From assembly GCA_016630905.1 (NCBI GenBank), contig WBMQ01000006.1:124001-188000 (forward strand): a stretch of 64,000 nucleotides of DNA. Reading direction: 5' to 3'. Under the pieces are notes generated by a model. The model did no database searches. It had not been told where the DNA came from and saw nothing but the letters and a program-made list of their open reading frames with translations. Of the stretch, positions 22,036-34,510 are shown one piece after another (the stretch's first letter is position 1; every line of letters starts with the position of its first letter). Made by a program: the position numbers and the translations under genes. Origin of the DNA: Capillidium heterosporum (lineage: Eukaryota; Entomophthoromycota; Entomophthoromycetes; Entomophthorales; Capillidiaceae).

Positions 22036-23400
22036 GGCTTCCTCAAAATTTATTATTTACAGAATTATTTACAGGGAAAGGTGAGGTTTAATTTCAAAGC
22101 CCACTTCCGCTTTGGCCTTTAAATAGATTTTCGATAAAAATGGTGGATAGGTTAGCCTAGGCAAGACCTCTGACAAATTTTCGCCTTTGTCACAGCACGG
22201 TTTTTATCGCCAAAATTTTTGTATCGAGCCAATGGTGTAGTCCGAATGGAGAGGTTTAGGGACTAGATTTCCATATTAGGCACGGTCATTAACTATCACT
22301 ATAAATATCCAAGTAAACGGTCAATTTCGAAGGGAAATTCATAACATAAACTCGCCGTGCTTGCACCAAACTGGTAGGTTTTAGTCAACTTTTGATAACA
22401 AGTTGGAAAATTGCAACACTTTTATCAAATTTATTGGCTAAAGCTTGTTAAAGCGTGGGTTCAGAGATAGTGACTGAAAGCCTTTGCTTGCAACCTAGAA
22501 GTGAAGTGCTGAGTGGCAAGGGACCCGCTTCTAGGGGATATTGGAATCGCCTCCAACTTCTTACTAACCCGTCGAATCTATTTATAGGTTTAGTGCGCCG
22601 ACGGACAAAATTTACTATCAAAGTTGAGTTCATATAACTTGGCTAAAAATCCGTCTTTTATCTTTTTCGGACCTATTCTGTTTGCATAGTTTGGAAGTCA
22701 GTTTTCCAAGGGATAGAAGCGTCCACACATCGACTTTCCAGCTTATCATGTTTTAAAGAAATGGTCATTTTGTAGACAAGAGCTTTGGTTTGGTTTTCAA
22801 GTGGGGCTTGGCACACAAAACTTAGTACTGCTACTTTTTTGATGACGTGACTCGAATTTTAGATACTGATATGTTTGAAGTGTATCGATAAAACTGACAT
22901 TGCACTATCGGACTAAGTCTATAAGTTGATTAGATCTACAATTTAAACTATATTGGAGTCGTTGAGTTTTCGATATAAAACGTAGCATCTATAGACAATT
23001 GAGTAAATAGCTTAATCAGAATCTAGTAGGGCTTTTTGAACAGATAGTATAGGGCCATGAAGCAGACAGGCAAATGCTGAGTAGGAGGAAGGATTGGAAA
23101 TTGAGACTCCCAGGTCGCTCCGAGCTACCATCATTGATATTTGCACATTAGTGTGTTGCAAAGTATATGTTTTTAAAAGTTAAATTGAATCAATAAGGCT
23201 GTCCAGTTAAAATATCTAGTTCAGCACTAACAATACATCACAACATACCTTTCAACCACCAGATTCAAAAACACAAACTGCTAATACAACTAAAGTTTAA
23301 TATAAAACATATAACTCTTATAAAAATAAATGATAAAGGCAAGGTCCAAACTCCATAAATAAGACTGTCGATCCAACAGCAAAAGACATAATCAAAACAA
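22036..23400. other. Spacer upstream of the Zn2Cys6 gene
   Basis: About 1.4 kb. Contains a less AT-rich island at about 22450-22610 with a TATAAATA on the minus strand at 22579-22586, which could be a distal promoter of the Zn2Cys6 gene or of a non-coding RNA; comparison with remembered tRNA, 5S and snRNA motifs gave no match. The rest shows nothing recognisable. Confidence 0.4.
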
Positions 23401-25317
23401 CTAATGTCTACTGATGGGTGAAGTTCGATGGCAAGCTTGGGTAGCATTGGAAGCCTCCAAATTACACAAGATAACCTCTTTACAACTGTCATCACATTCC
23501 AACTTCTCCTTAGCAATATCCGGCAAAGTAACGTTGAAGAATTTGTTACGTACCTCCATATACCTTTTAAAGGCGTCATCATTTTGGCGCATCCTTGCTA
23601 CGGCGCGATGCCAGAACTGAGGGGTCAATGGCTCGTTATGAGGCCAGTCGTCGACCAACAGTTGCCGTGCCGAGTAACTCAACTTCCAGTCGATATCCGA
23701 TTTAGAACTGCCAGAAATTTGTGTGAGATCACCTACATAAGTTAAACTGTCGTCGAGGTCGTAGGTATGGGGATTGATGTTATAGATGCGGAAGCCAGGG
23801 TTGATGTCGTGGAATGTAGTTACTGAGGGTGCAACCAAGCTGATGCCTATCGACTTATCTTCGGTCTTGGCCTCTCCACTTCCACTGTAGGTAACTTGGA
23901 ACTCGTCGAGGTGGGTATGTCCGTAGAACTGTAACTTGACGGTGTCTTTGTAACGCTTGATGATCTGATGGAAGGCATCCGACCAATAGTTGAAGCAGTC
24001 AGGGTGGTTGGGTGGGATGTGACTGACGATATACACAGAGCGACCTTCAGTTTCAGCCTCCTGCAGTTTATCGACCAACCATTTGAGGACGTTGTCAGGA
24101 TCCTTCAGGTTGCGGTCCAACGTATCGAGAACCCAAAAGTTGAGGACATAGCACAGATTGGTGTTGAGGACGATGACATCGAGATCAGGATAAGGTTGTG
24201 AGACATAGGCCCCATAGCGTCGTAGGTCAGCCTGGGACTTGGCGCTGAGCCATGGTGACCACTGCTCGCCCAATCGACTGTAGAACTGGCTACTGCCACC
24301 TTCAACTAAATAAAAATAGCATTTAAATATCTTTAAAAATAGATCAAATTGCTACCTGTAGATGGTTTAAACGAGTTGGCAGGCAGACTCTCGTGATTTC
24401 CAACGGCTAAAACTACCTTATCCTTGCCAAAACGCTTCCGCAGCCTCTCAAAGACTAAACTCTCGGTCAATCGGACATTGCTTATAGATTGATTCCACAC
24501 GTCATGGGCCGGGATATCGCCAGTAAAAAGTATCAAGTCGAAAGGTTTCAAAGTCTCTACTTTATCCAATAATGAGTCGAGCAATTTCAAGGAAGTGTCA
24601 CAGCCGTAATCTCCAAAAGAATTTGCAGGACGCTTAACTTTGTAGTTTGGACCTGTAGTCATTGTTTTGACAGCAGATAGGTAAGTCGCACTGCGCCTCA
24701 CTACCCTCCTTGTAATTTAAGTCCAAATGGATATCGCTCAGCTGCAGTACCTTTAATTTAGGTCCACTTGCATCGAACTTGGCTTTTTCTTTAACTTTGA
24801 TGTTGGGATCTGGTAAATCTAGTTCGGTGGGTAAAAAGTCGGTTGGGTAGTTACAGGTGTTATCTAAGCTGTAGCAGATGAGTTGACGGATAGGTACCTT
24901 TTTGTTGTTTAAATCTAAATTGTCCAAAACCTTGAATAGGAATGGGGCGTAGGTGTTTATAGAACCTAGGCATACCTGTTTAGGCTGACCCTTCATCCTG
25001 CATACCTTCATCATAAAGTTGAACATGATGGGCTTCAAAATTCTGCTGTTGGAGCTAGACTTCAACGTAGGTAGCAATTTCAAACAGGCGTTGCAACCAA
25101 CTTGGCCCTTTGTAAGTATAGTTTCAGTAACCTCATTCAGGTTGTTTTCCAAACTAGTCTTTAGGAAAGTCAAGTCGGTGGAAGCTTGGTTGTAGAGGTT
25201 GTGCGTGGTTGAGTTGAGGTAATTTTCCACCATACCAAAGTAAGTCTGTTGGGTGGCAGATACTATACTTGGAGATTGAAGAGTCAGCATTAACGCTAAC
25301 GTGGACAAGGGTTTCAT
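23401..25317 (-). CDS. Acid sphingomyelinase-like phosphodiesterase (one extra base in exon 1)
   Basis: Secreted or lysosomal/vacuolar enzyme that cleaves sphingomyelin-type lipids to ceramide and a phospho-head group. A signal peptide (MKPLSTLALMLTLQ...) is followed by a saposin-B-like region with paired cysteines (VGCNACLKLLP, MKVCRMKG, LICYSLDNTCN), then the metallophosphatase core: LQLSDIHLDLNY, CDLPICC, GDYGCD, FTGDIPAHDVW, VGNHESLPANSF, IVSHIPPNH, FYGHTHLDEF. All metal ligands are present. Exons are 25317-24356 and 24305-23401 (50-nt intron). The summed length is a multiple of three plus one: between CDLPICC and SFGDYGCD, near 24634-24690, the frame must shift by +1, and the first frame stops at 24634. 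Everything else is intact, so a sequencing insertion, a recent lesion or frameshifting are all possible. Confidence 0.85.
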
Positions 25318-25953
25318 GATCTATTGTTGTAAATGCTTTTCCTATTTGATAGTCGCTATTTGTACTGTTTGAAAGATTTTTAAGCGTCTTACTCTTGGCT
25401 GAAAGTTGAAATTGATAGAAAAGTAGGTGCTAAGCCTCGGATTGGAAAGCATTTCTCCTGTCAATAGAATTGGTTTTTAGTAATGACGCAGGTGGAGCCC
25501 AAAAATCCAGCTGATTGGCTTCAACTGTAAAAGTTGATTTGAAAGGTTCATCCCTCAATGGTTTTAGCCTTTTAGCTGCGATAAAGATCATGCTACTGTA
25601 TAAGCCGGAGTAAGGATATAGAAGGCTAGTAAAAGGATGGGTTCTTGATATTTAAACCTAAGAACGGCAACCTCTTCCCAAAGTTTGGGACTCGTGACAG
25701 TAAAATATTTTTATTTATTGGCTACAGTTGTCCCACCAAAGCTCAGCAACGGCAGTGTAGCCTTGAAAAGTGGTTGGTGTATGTTATCTAAAGCCTATCC
25801 CTATAATTATAAATACACTCTACAAGTACCTAATACAGTCAGTGGAATCGGTTTTGAACTCGCAATAGTTTATAAATTCGATATACTTTTGAAAACTAAA
25901 CCTCAGCCCAACTTAACTAAATAGATAGCCAACTGAAACGTATATAGCTCAAC
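25318..25953. other. Spacer between sphingomyelinase and FSH1-like genes
   Basis: Divergent 5' regions of the two flanking genes. No separate gene recognised. Confidence 0.5.
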
Positions 25954-26852
25954 ATGCTCAACATACTGTGCTTACATGGATATCAACAGGACGGGTCGAT
26001 ATTCTACAAGCAATCAGAACGGTTGCGAAATGCTTTGAAGGGTATAGCCAACCTACGTAAATATCCACCAAATTTTGATGTTAACTTTCCATTTCAGATT
26101 TCCTAGATGGTCCAGTTGTTATCGACCCCAAAGTAGACTATTTTGACACCAATCTCAGCCAAGTCTTTTCGACTGAGAAAAGTAAATTGGTGTTATCTAT
26201 GCTGACAACTCAACTTTCAAAACTAGGTAGAGGCTGGTTTATTTACAGAAATAAGGAGTTTAAAGGCACCGACAATTGTCTTCAATATCTAAATGAGTTT
26301 GTAACCAAGGAGGTAATTTTTAACTGATAGCTTTTGTATTGAGTCGTGGTAAAGGGTCCTTTCGATGGTATATTAGGCTTCTCCCAGGGTAAGTTAAAGT
26401 TGAAATATACCATTGTATTGATATTGCTAATTGAAAGGTGCGGTTGCTACCGCTCTATACCTCAGGTACCTCCAGTCCGAAAATTTACCGTCCTTCAAAT
26501 TTGCCATAGTATGCAGTGGCTTCCCAATATCTTCGCAGTTTTCGGACCTCAACTTTGAATATGATACTGACAAGGTTTCAGTCCCTACTTTGCATATTTT
26601 CGGGGATCAGGATACAGTCATTGTACCAGGTATTCTAATAGCTTGTTTCACACTTCTAAACTAGATTAGAATACTCTAGACTACTGGTGGACCATTTTGA
26701 GGATCCAGTTGTGCTGGCACATGGAGGCGGGTATATTTTCAAGAAAATTCAGATGCTTATGCACTTTTTATAGGCATTATATCCCCACCCGAAGTCCACA
26801 TCTGGATGTTATCGTAGGTTTTGTGGCCAAGTTCTTGAAATCCAAAGTTTAA
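25954..26852 (+). CDS. FSH1-type serine hydrolase, copy 1
   Basis: Small alpha/beta hydrolase of the FSH1 (family of serine hydrolases) group. Seven exons (25954-26041, 26098-26181, 26227-26312, 26355-26388, 26438-26629, 26670-26730, 26774-26852) join in frame to 207 residues. Motifs: LCLHGYQQDGSIFYKQS at the N-terminus, GPFDGILGFSQGA with the nucleophile serine, HIFGDQDTVIVP with the acid, and HGGGHYIPT with the catalytic histidine. The introns are 38-56 nt, and exon 4 is only 34 nt. Substrate unknown; FSH proteins are esterase-like. Tandem duplicate of 27809-28699, with matching exon boundaries. Confidence 0.9.
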
Positions 26853-27808
26853 ATTTATTTTTTATTTTACCTTGTAGCTCTAAACAGTTTTCTTATATCA
26901 ATAAAGATCCAAGTTTATATGAAATATAGCTAGTATTTGTGTATAGCAGCTTTGTTACATACATACATTAACGACTGCGGGTATACACAGATATTCTTAA
27001 TAGATAAGCATTCTTTTCTTTGAAGGCTCTAGGCTTAACATGGTGAAGTACATGTCGATTTAGATAATAATATTGTTTAACTAATATGCTTGCTACTAGT
27101 AACATTGCAAGCTGAAGCTTTTATGTAAGCTTCCTATGGACCTAAAGTCAGTATATATCGATTTTAAAAGTATGACTAGTTGCTATAGTGCACTACATAT
27201 CAAAGTGTAATGGGTAGCATCGATTTAACACTATCTGGCTACTAAAAAGTCGACTTTTAGTGACGTTATAAGTGGAGTACAAAAGTCCAATCGATTAAAG
27301 TTGCAAATATTGATTCCAAAACCCACTTTTGTAGACTTGTCATTCCTATTATTAGTAGAGCGAATCCTCCTGTATACCAACTTGTTTATCAGCTAAGAAA
27401 GGCCCATCAGATACTACTGTACAAGAAGCTGAATCAAAGTTATCGAAATATGCTAAAAGAAAAATATTTTCCAATTCCAAGATAATAAATCCTTCTCAAA
27501 AGTCAGAGGTCTGCGACTATCTACTATATATTATTGTTACAACTACTCCTTGAACTTTTGGTAATTTCAGTACCACTTCGAAAAAGAACTTATGTACGAT
27601 TCTTATAAGAGATGTATATAGCTCTAAATGCATGTATGAAAATGCTACTAACTGTGAAACTTGTTTAGAGTTTGGAATAGTTTATAGTTCTGTCATATCC
27701 CTTGCTAGTATTTAGAGCTGTATTTTAAAAAGTAATACATGTTTTGAAAATTTAACTTCAACTTGGCTGTGCTAGAAAAATATCCAATTATAGCCTACAT
27801 AAATCAAC
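26853..27808. other. Spacer between FSH1-like copies
   Basis: Nearly 1 kb of AT-rich sequence; nothing recognised beyond a short 5' flank shared by the two FSH1-like genes. Confidence 0.5.
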
Positions 27809-28699
27809 ATGCTCAACATACTATGCTTGCACGGGTACCAACAGGATGGATCGATATTCCGCAGGAACTTGAAGCTATTGCATGTGGCTTTGAACGGTAT
27901 AGCCAACCTACGTAAACCTATTCAGCAAACTTTAGCATTAACTTCTTTCCTAAAGACTTCCTGGATGGTCCAGTAGTAATAAATCCCAAAGTAGATTATT
28001 TCAACGCAAGTCTCAGTCAGGCATCTTCAATCAATAAAAGTAAAGTGTAAACCAGTAACTCCTCATTGTTCAAAAATAGACAGATGTTGGATCCGATTTA
28101 AAGGTATGAAATACAGCGGCACCAACGAATTGTTTGAATATTTGACTGAGTTTGTTGCCAAGGAGGTAATTTTAACTTGCAACTGCTTTATTGAATGATG
28201 GTAAAGGGCCCTTTCGATGGGATTTTAGGCTTCTCTCAGGGTAAGTGCCTATTCTATGACATGTCATACTGAAGTTGTTCATTGGAAGGTGCTGCTGCTA
28301 TCGGCCTGTACCTCAGATACCTACAGTCTGAAAACTTACCGACCTTCAAGTTCGCCGTTATATGCAGTGGGTTCGCGCTGCCCGTTACTACGGGAGACCT
28401 CAGTTTTAACTATGATCAAAAGAAGGTTCCGGTTCCAACCTTGCACATCTTTGGAGAACAAGATACGATCATCACACCAGGTATTTTAATGGCTTACTTC
28501 ACTTTTTAAGCTAGGCTAGAGTACTCCAGACTGCTGGTAGACCACTTTGAAAATCCAGTTGTGTTGGTACATGAGGGTAGGTACTGTCTTGAATCTTCAA
28601 CTATTTGTTTATTTTTATAGGCATTATTTCCCCACCCAAGATCAATATCTGAATGCGGTCGTAGATTTTGTAGCCAAGTTCGTAAAATCCAAAATTTGA
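27809..28699 (+). CDS. FSH1-type serine hydrolase, copy 2
   Basis: Paralog of 25954-26852 with the same seven-exon plan: 27809-27896, 27956-28039, 28080-28165, 28207-28240, 28289-28480, 28520-28580, 28621-28699, joining in frame to 207 residues. Catalytic elements are intact: LCLHGYQQDGSIFRRN, GPFDGILGFSQGAA (serine), HIFGEQDTIITP (acid) and HEGRHYFPT (histidine). Exons 1-5 have exactly the same lengths in both copies. The first 20 nt of intron 1 are identical between copies, pointing to a fairly recent duplication, yet proteins differ in the 30-60 region, so substrate range may have diverged. Confidence 0.9.
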
Positions 28700-28991
28700 A
28701 TCTGCTTTGCTGGTTTACCTTGTAGTTTTTAACCACTTTCTCAAATCAATAAAAAGCTGGGGGTGCATTAATGGCAGCCATAGTATGTATGTATATACAT
28801 TGCCATTTTGGAAATTAAATATACTTTACTTTGAGGACAGATTCTCCAAGTTATCTTGATAGAGACATATCGAATTTAAATTCAATATTTAGTTATCCTT
28901 TAGTTTTATTGAATAGTTGTATATCTTTATAATATTTTTTGAGAACATAAGCCTAAAAACATAATGATTTACTATATACTATAATTAAAGT

Positions 28992-30381
28992 TTATTGAAT
29001 TGGATTGAATTTGTCCAAGATCTTAGCAAGGTCGGGTAAGACAGTCAACTTGAGATCGTCCGCCCACAAAAAATCCAAGTGCTCATACAGCTTCACCTCC
29101 TTACTAAGTACCGGCTTGGGCAATTTGGTAAAGAAGTGGTCCATATCGGTCAATGTATCGGCACCACCATAGAAGATAGCTAACGGGCATTCAATCTGCA
29201 AGGTAGGGTAAGGATGAGCAATGTACAAGCTAGAGCTGTTGTTGGCAGGCAAGATAGGGTGGGGTACATCATCGTAGAACTGGAAACGTTTGGCTCGGAT
29301 AATTTGGAACCAATGTACAAGGGTTTTGACTGAGGTAATAGAGTACAAATGGTGGTAGCAAGACAGCTTAGTGTCATTGGACATGTTCTTGGTGCGCCAG
29401 TCAAAGAGGAACAACAAGCACCGGTCGATTATCTGCACGAAAAGTTTACGTGGGAGGAGTTGCTGCCAGAACAAGGTTGCCGTCAACGCAGCGCGGCGTC
29501 CAAAGATTAAGTATATGGCGTTGGGAGTGGCACGGATACTGGCGTTCACAACCCTATTTTCAAGACCTTTGGGAGCAGTTGCTGGTGCCAGGCAGACAAA
29601 TAAGTTGATCTTTTTATTAAGTTCATGATTGACGGATAAGGCGGCGAAAGCTTGAGCAGTACCTTGAGAGAATCCAATATAGGTTAAATCCTTCTTACCC
29701 GTCTTCTCTAAAATAAACTAATCTATTTAATATTATAGTTGTCTATTAAAATTACGTCGACGGTATTTGGTAAATCATGCATAGCAAATTCATCAAGGGA
29801 AAAATCCCAAAACTCGTTGCTCAATGGGGATCGGCTTAAATGCTTGTGGGAGTACTTATTACCTCTGGCATTACCTAACCATACATCATAACTAACAAAC
29901 TTTAGCTTGAGAAATTGAATAAAGCCTTACCCCAGATCACTTAGCCACAATGCCAAGTTGGAGCTGGCATTAGGTTTACAGACAAAGACCTCAGAGTTCA
30001 TTAAAAATCCATGCCAGAGCAGGACAACTGGCTTATCTTGAACACCACCTGGTTGTTTGGAAGGGATGCGGTGGATTCCCAACAGGTAGTCGTCAGTAGT
30101 TCTAACGACGTACTCTTGGAACTGGTAGCCGAAATGGCGCACGAATTCTTCGGTTGACCCCAACGCTTCCAGCTCAACTACGCCATCACTTACCGACTTC
30201 TTGGAGCTAAAGCAATGGTTAGCTTAAAATAACTATAAATTTACTTGAAATTTAAGAGGCTCGAAGGAACTATAGTTAAAATAACTCGTACGATAGTTTC
30301 GAAAACCAATATTATAAATGTTACCGATAGGGCAATGTACTCTGCTATGGAAAGTCGACCTAACACAGGTATATGGACCAT
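28992..30381 (-). CDS. Tgl1/Yeh-type steryl ester hydrolase (acid lipase family)
   Basis: Membrane-anchored acid-lipase-family enzyme that hydrolyses steryl esters, on lipid droplets or plasma membrane in yeasts. Exons 30381-30245, 30206-29931, 29891-29756 and 29705-28992 give about 420 residues. The N-terminus MVHIPVLGRLSIAEYIALSV continues into a hydrophobic anchor like yeast Tgl1. Then HFGYQFQEYVVRTTDDYLLG, LLWHGFLMNS, WLGNARGNKYS, the nucleophile elbow YIGFSQGTAQ, YHHLYSITSVKTLVHWFQ, YGGADTLTD (acid) and YEHLDFLWADD (histidine). The third splice junction is uncertain: canonical GTAATT with acceptor TTTTAGAG keeps frame but drops about three residues expected before KTGKKD. It is divergent from ADE13 (422 bp between starts). 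Confidence 0.9.
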
Positions 30382-30803
30382 CGCTCTTTAATTTGTGTTT
30401 TGTTGATTTATTAGGTAGTTAAAAAGTCTTGGAGAGCAACTGAGTTGGTTTAAAAGGTATCGACCTTCATTTGAATTTTAGTCATTTCCACTTAAAGTAG
30501 GTGAAACAAGACCTTTCGGAAAATATGGCGACTAATTGGAACCACCAACTATCCCCTTTGGAGCTAGCGTAGCGTTTAATGTGAAAGGTGTTGTCATTGC
30601 ACTTGAATGATGGGTCTTAGACATAATAAATTAGATAATACACGTCTATTCAATTCAATGGCAATAGGCTCTGCAAGATACTATTGCATAGTTTTGTAAA
30701 AGCAACGCTGTCAAGAATGGAATAAAAATTTTTGACCTACAAAAATAACAGTAAAGTCAGAGATCCAAAGTTTTCTAACGACAAGTTAAACAACTGCCGC
30801 AAC
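30382..30803. promoter_or_regulatory. Divergent promoter region, lipase and ADE13
   Basis: 422 bp separate the two start codons, so both promoters lie here. No clear TATA box or repeated motif was recognised. Confidence 0.45.
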
Positions 30804-32381
30804 ATGAGCCACAACGTCTACCAATCCCCCTTAACTTCAAGATATGCCTCCAAGGAGATGGCCTACAACTTCAGTGAGAACAAAAAGTTCACCACCTGGC
30901 GCCAGCTCTGGTTGAACTTGGCCAAGGCCGAGCAGAGCCTCGGTCTAACCGACATAACCGATGCCATGTTGAAGGAGATGGAAGCCAACTTGGTAACTAA
31001 CTTAAATTTGCTTTACTTATATTTGTATAGTCGGACATTGATTACGAGTTGGCAGCTGCCGAAGAAAAGAAACGTAGACATGACGTTATGGCCCATGTCC
31101 ATACTTTCGGAGTGGCTTGCCCAACTGCTGCCCCCATCATCCACTTGGGAGCTACCTCCTGCTTCGTCACCGACAATGCCGACTTGATCGTCTTGAGAGA
31201 TGGCTTAGATATCCTTATCAACAAGCTGGTCCAAGTAATTGACAGCTTGGCCAAGTTCGCCGACCAGAATAAAGGACTCCCCACTTTAGGATTCACCCAC
31301 TTCCAGCCTGCTCAGCTGACTACCGTTGGTAAGCGAGCCACCTTGTGGCTCCAGGTAACCTTATTTAAGACCCAGGTTGCTTATTTTTTAACCTCAGGAA
31401 CTGTTATGGGACCTTCGTAACATTTCACGAGCCCGTAACGATCTCTTATTCCGTGGAGTTAAAGGTACGACCGGTACCCAAGCCAGCTTCCTGACTTTGT
31501 TCAATGGGGACCACTCCAAGGTTGTCGCTTTAGACAAAAAGGTTACTGAGCTATCTGGATTTAGCAAGCCCTACGCTGTATGCGGTCAAACCTATAGCCG
31601 TAAGGTAGACATCGACGTCATCAACACTTTGGCCTCTTTAGGTTCGTCAGCCCACAAATTGGCTACCGATATCCGACTTTTAGCCAATTTGAAGGAGATT
31701 GAAGAGCCCTTTGAGAAGGATCAGATTGGTTCGTCAGCCATGGCCTACAAGCGTAACCCCATGCGCTGCGAACGTATCTGTGCCTTGAGCAGACACTTGA
31801 TGACTCTCTCCAACAACCCTATGCAGACCAACGCTGTACAGTGGTTGGAACGTACCTTGGATGATTCAGCCAATCGTCGTATCACTTTAGCTGAAGCTTA
31901 CTTGACAGCCGACATCGTGTTGACCATCCTACACAACGTCATCAACGGATTAGTCGTCTACCCCAAGGTTATCCAGGCCCGTATTGACCAAGAGCTACCT
32001 TTCATGGCCACCGAAAACATTATCATGGCTATCGTCAAGGCTGGTGGCGACCGTCAAGTCTGCCACGAGAAGATCCGTGTTCTGTCGCACCAGGCCGCTG
32101 AACAGGTCAAGATGCACGGTAAACCCAACAACTTGATTCAGCTTGTCAAGGAGGACAAATACTTTGAACCAGTCTGGAGTCAGGTAAGATTGATATATAT
32201 TTCTTTAAGTTGTGTTAACATTTCAATTTGAATTTAGTTGGATACTTTGTTGGATCCCAACACTTTTACCGGTAGAGCTAAACAGCAGGTGGAAGCCTTC
32301 TTAGAAGAGGAAGTTGAGGTTGCCCTTCAACCTTACTCCAAGATACGTACCAGCCACTTGGATTCGTCGTTGAATGTTTAA
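30804..32381 (+). CDS. ADE13: Adenylosuccinate lyase
   Basis: Purine biosynthesis enzyme that splits fumarate from SAICAR and from adenylosuccinate, a cytosolic homotetramer. Exons 30804-30992, 31031-31354, 31398-32183 and 32238-32381 join in frame to 480 residues, matching yeast Ade13 (about 482). Visible: [21 protein letters not shown] at the start (given here in part: [13 protein letters not shown]), [20 protein letters not shown] with the catalytic histidine region, [29 protein letters not shown], and the family signature [13 protein letters not shown] that carries the catalytic serine loop. Introns are 38, 43 and 54 nt. The start ATG 30804 gives [10 protein letters not shown], typical of the eukaryotic enzyme. 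Confidence 0.97.
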
Positions 32382-33602
32382 GGATCTCGTACTTTTCTTT
32401 TTATGATCGAGTATTAAATTCAGTTAGAAGAGTTTATATAAGTAATAGTGCTGAGGTTTGTATGGCGGTTTTTATTAATGTTTGTGCAAAACAGTCTTGA
32501 TGTTTTTGGAATTTCATTTTTTCAATTAGAAATTGTACTACTAAAGTTCTATATAATATATGCTAAGTATATATATGGTTTGGATTTATTAACTAGCAAT
32601 ATATATAATAATTCAAATAAGATTGAGTTATTTATGATATATAAATCTATTTACAGTCTTAACAATCAAAGCTAAAGAAATAGTTTAGACATTTACAAAA
32701 ATTGATCGTATGAAAGTTGTATCTATATTTAACATGGCTGAGTTTAGAGTTAGTAATGAAACTTTAGCTATTCGAATTGCTAAGTTTCTACTATCAACCT
32801 CTCCAGTAAATTTATGGATTGCTATCACTTTTAAGCCTAAATAGATAGGAATAAATATCTGAGCTGTAAACTGAAAGAAGTTTATGTAGGTGAAATACAA
32901 CTTGTTACAGTATATATAGTAAGTAGGAATTAAGGCAGATATACCAGTTAAAAGCTAGTGGGTGTTGTGATACTAAAGCTAAAGATAAAAAGAGAGTTTA
33001 GTAACTTGAAAATATCAGCTCCCAAGCTATCTGAATCAATTTTCGAAATTAGAACTAGGATGAAGATTTTATATACTTTAAAATGTATGAGACTTGTTAA
33101 AGGAATGCAATAGTATACGTTTAGTATTCAACTTCTTAGACTGTTATACAGCTATCCAAGATATTAAAAGCCTTTGATATATCTGTCGTTCTATAAAATG
33201 GTTATCGATAGGAATACAATATATGGTCCAGCCTAAAGCTCTCTCAAACTCGCTACAAGTATCATAATTCTACGAACCGTTGAACGGAGTAAAGTTTTAG
33301 ATTCTTAGCCTGATAATCATTGTAAAAAAATTCAATTCGAAAAAGTAGAGATACATAGTATTCTATCGAAAGCGTAACCAAAAATTTGTAGATGGTCAAA
33401 TTTATAGAACACTGCTATCGTACAAGAAAAGTCCAAGTTCCATTGAGAATATTTCTTTGGACTGCAAAGTACATGTACCAACTACAAAAATCATAGAATA
33501 TGCGGCGTAAAAAGGAAACGGGTAAACATTTAAAACTAAAAATCTTTACTAAAAGTAAACGTAATGAAGAAAACCGGGTACCTTGAACCAAATAGGATAG
33601 GC
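32382..33602. other. Spacer, ADE13 to tropomyosin
   Basis: About 1.2 kb, very AT-rich, both genes end into it (convergent). Short open frames have no recognisable content. Confidence 0.5.
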
Positions 33603-34191
33603 TTAAAGGTCCTGTACCGACTTGGAAAGTTCCTCCAACTCTTCCTTGGCAGTCTTGATCTCCTCTACCAAAAGTTCGTGTTTCTCTTCAGCTTCATTGC
33701 GTTTCTGTTCAGCAATTTCCACCTCCTTTTCCAACTTTTCGCATCGAGTATCGACTTCCAAAAGCCTAACAAATATCAAACGTAAGCATCATCGTCTTAG
33801 CTATTTAACCAAAAAAAGAAAAAAGTAGTACTTCTGTTCGGCCTCTTGGAGTTGGGCTTCAACTTGAGCCAGCTGATTGGAGTAGGTCTTGACCTTTAAG
33901 TTCAAACTTTCACTTTGAGAGATATTTTGATCTTTCTCAGCTTTGGAGGCCTTACTAGCGGCTACCTCTTCATGGTTACTTTCAATTTGGTCATCGAGTT
34001 CGGTTGCTTTTTTGCCTAAATCATCGATTTCCTTCTCCTGGTCAAGTTGGATCTTTTCCGCTTCGGCTAGGTCAGCTTTGGACTTTTCAAAGCGGATGCT
34101 GGCTTCTTCAACCTGCTTTTTAAGGCTGTTCAATTTCTAGTTGCTGTTAGCATGAATATTTTATATTAAATACCTCTTTTAAAGCTTCCAT
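33603..34191 (-). CDS. Tropomyosin
   Basis: Coiled-coil dimer that winds along actin cables. Exons 34191-34174 (18 nt, MEALKE), 34136-33832 and 33765-33603 join in frame to exactly 161 residues, the length of fission-yeast Cdc8 and budding-yeast Tpm2. The protein is one uninterrupted heptad coiled coil (for example LNSLKKQVEEASIRFEKSKA, DDLGKKATELDDQIESN, LEKEVEIAEQKRNEAEEKH) with no prolines, ending ELSKSVQDL. The very short first exon matches the habit of fungal tropomyosin genes to begin with a tiny exon. Another coiled-coil protein is possible but unlikely given length and pattern. Confidence 0.9.
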
Positions 34192-34510
34192 GGCAAGACT
34201 GTCTAACGTAGAATGTTGAGATGTGTTTTTGTCAGTTTCTTGCTTTTAAGTTTTGCGGAGTAATAATATTTGAGTGTATAGAACTCAAATTGCAGACAAA
34301 TCAGATTAAGCTAAATGGCTGATTCCCGCTAAAATTAGCTTGGGTGACGAAATTTGCCAATTCCTTTACTCCACTAAAATTTCAAGTTTATAAAAGTTGG
34401 AATTTCATCAATCTGAGAGCCCAGTACATCAGCCAAGCTCCTTCCAAATAACGCGGATAAATTTATGAACCCAGCGGCTCGTTAGCTTTGGATACCGAAC
34501 TTTAAAGCAG
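34192..34510. promoter_or_regulatory. Divergent 5' region of tropomyosin and the small membrane protein
   Basis: 319 bp between two divergent starts. No sharp TATA box recognised; TTTATAAAAG at about 34387-34396 is a candidate for either strand's promoter. Confidence 0.35.

Noticed and set aside
22448-22637. Less AT-rich island as a structural RNA gene
   Set aside because: No match to remembered tRNA, 5S, U1-U6 or SRP signatures; left as possible distal promoter.
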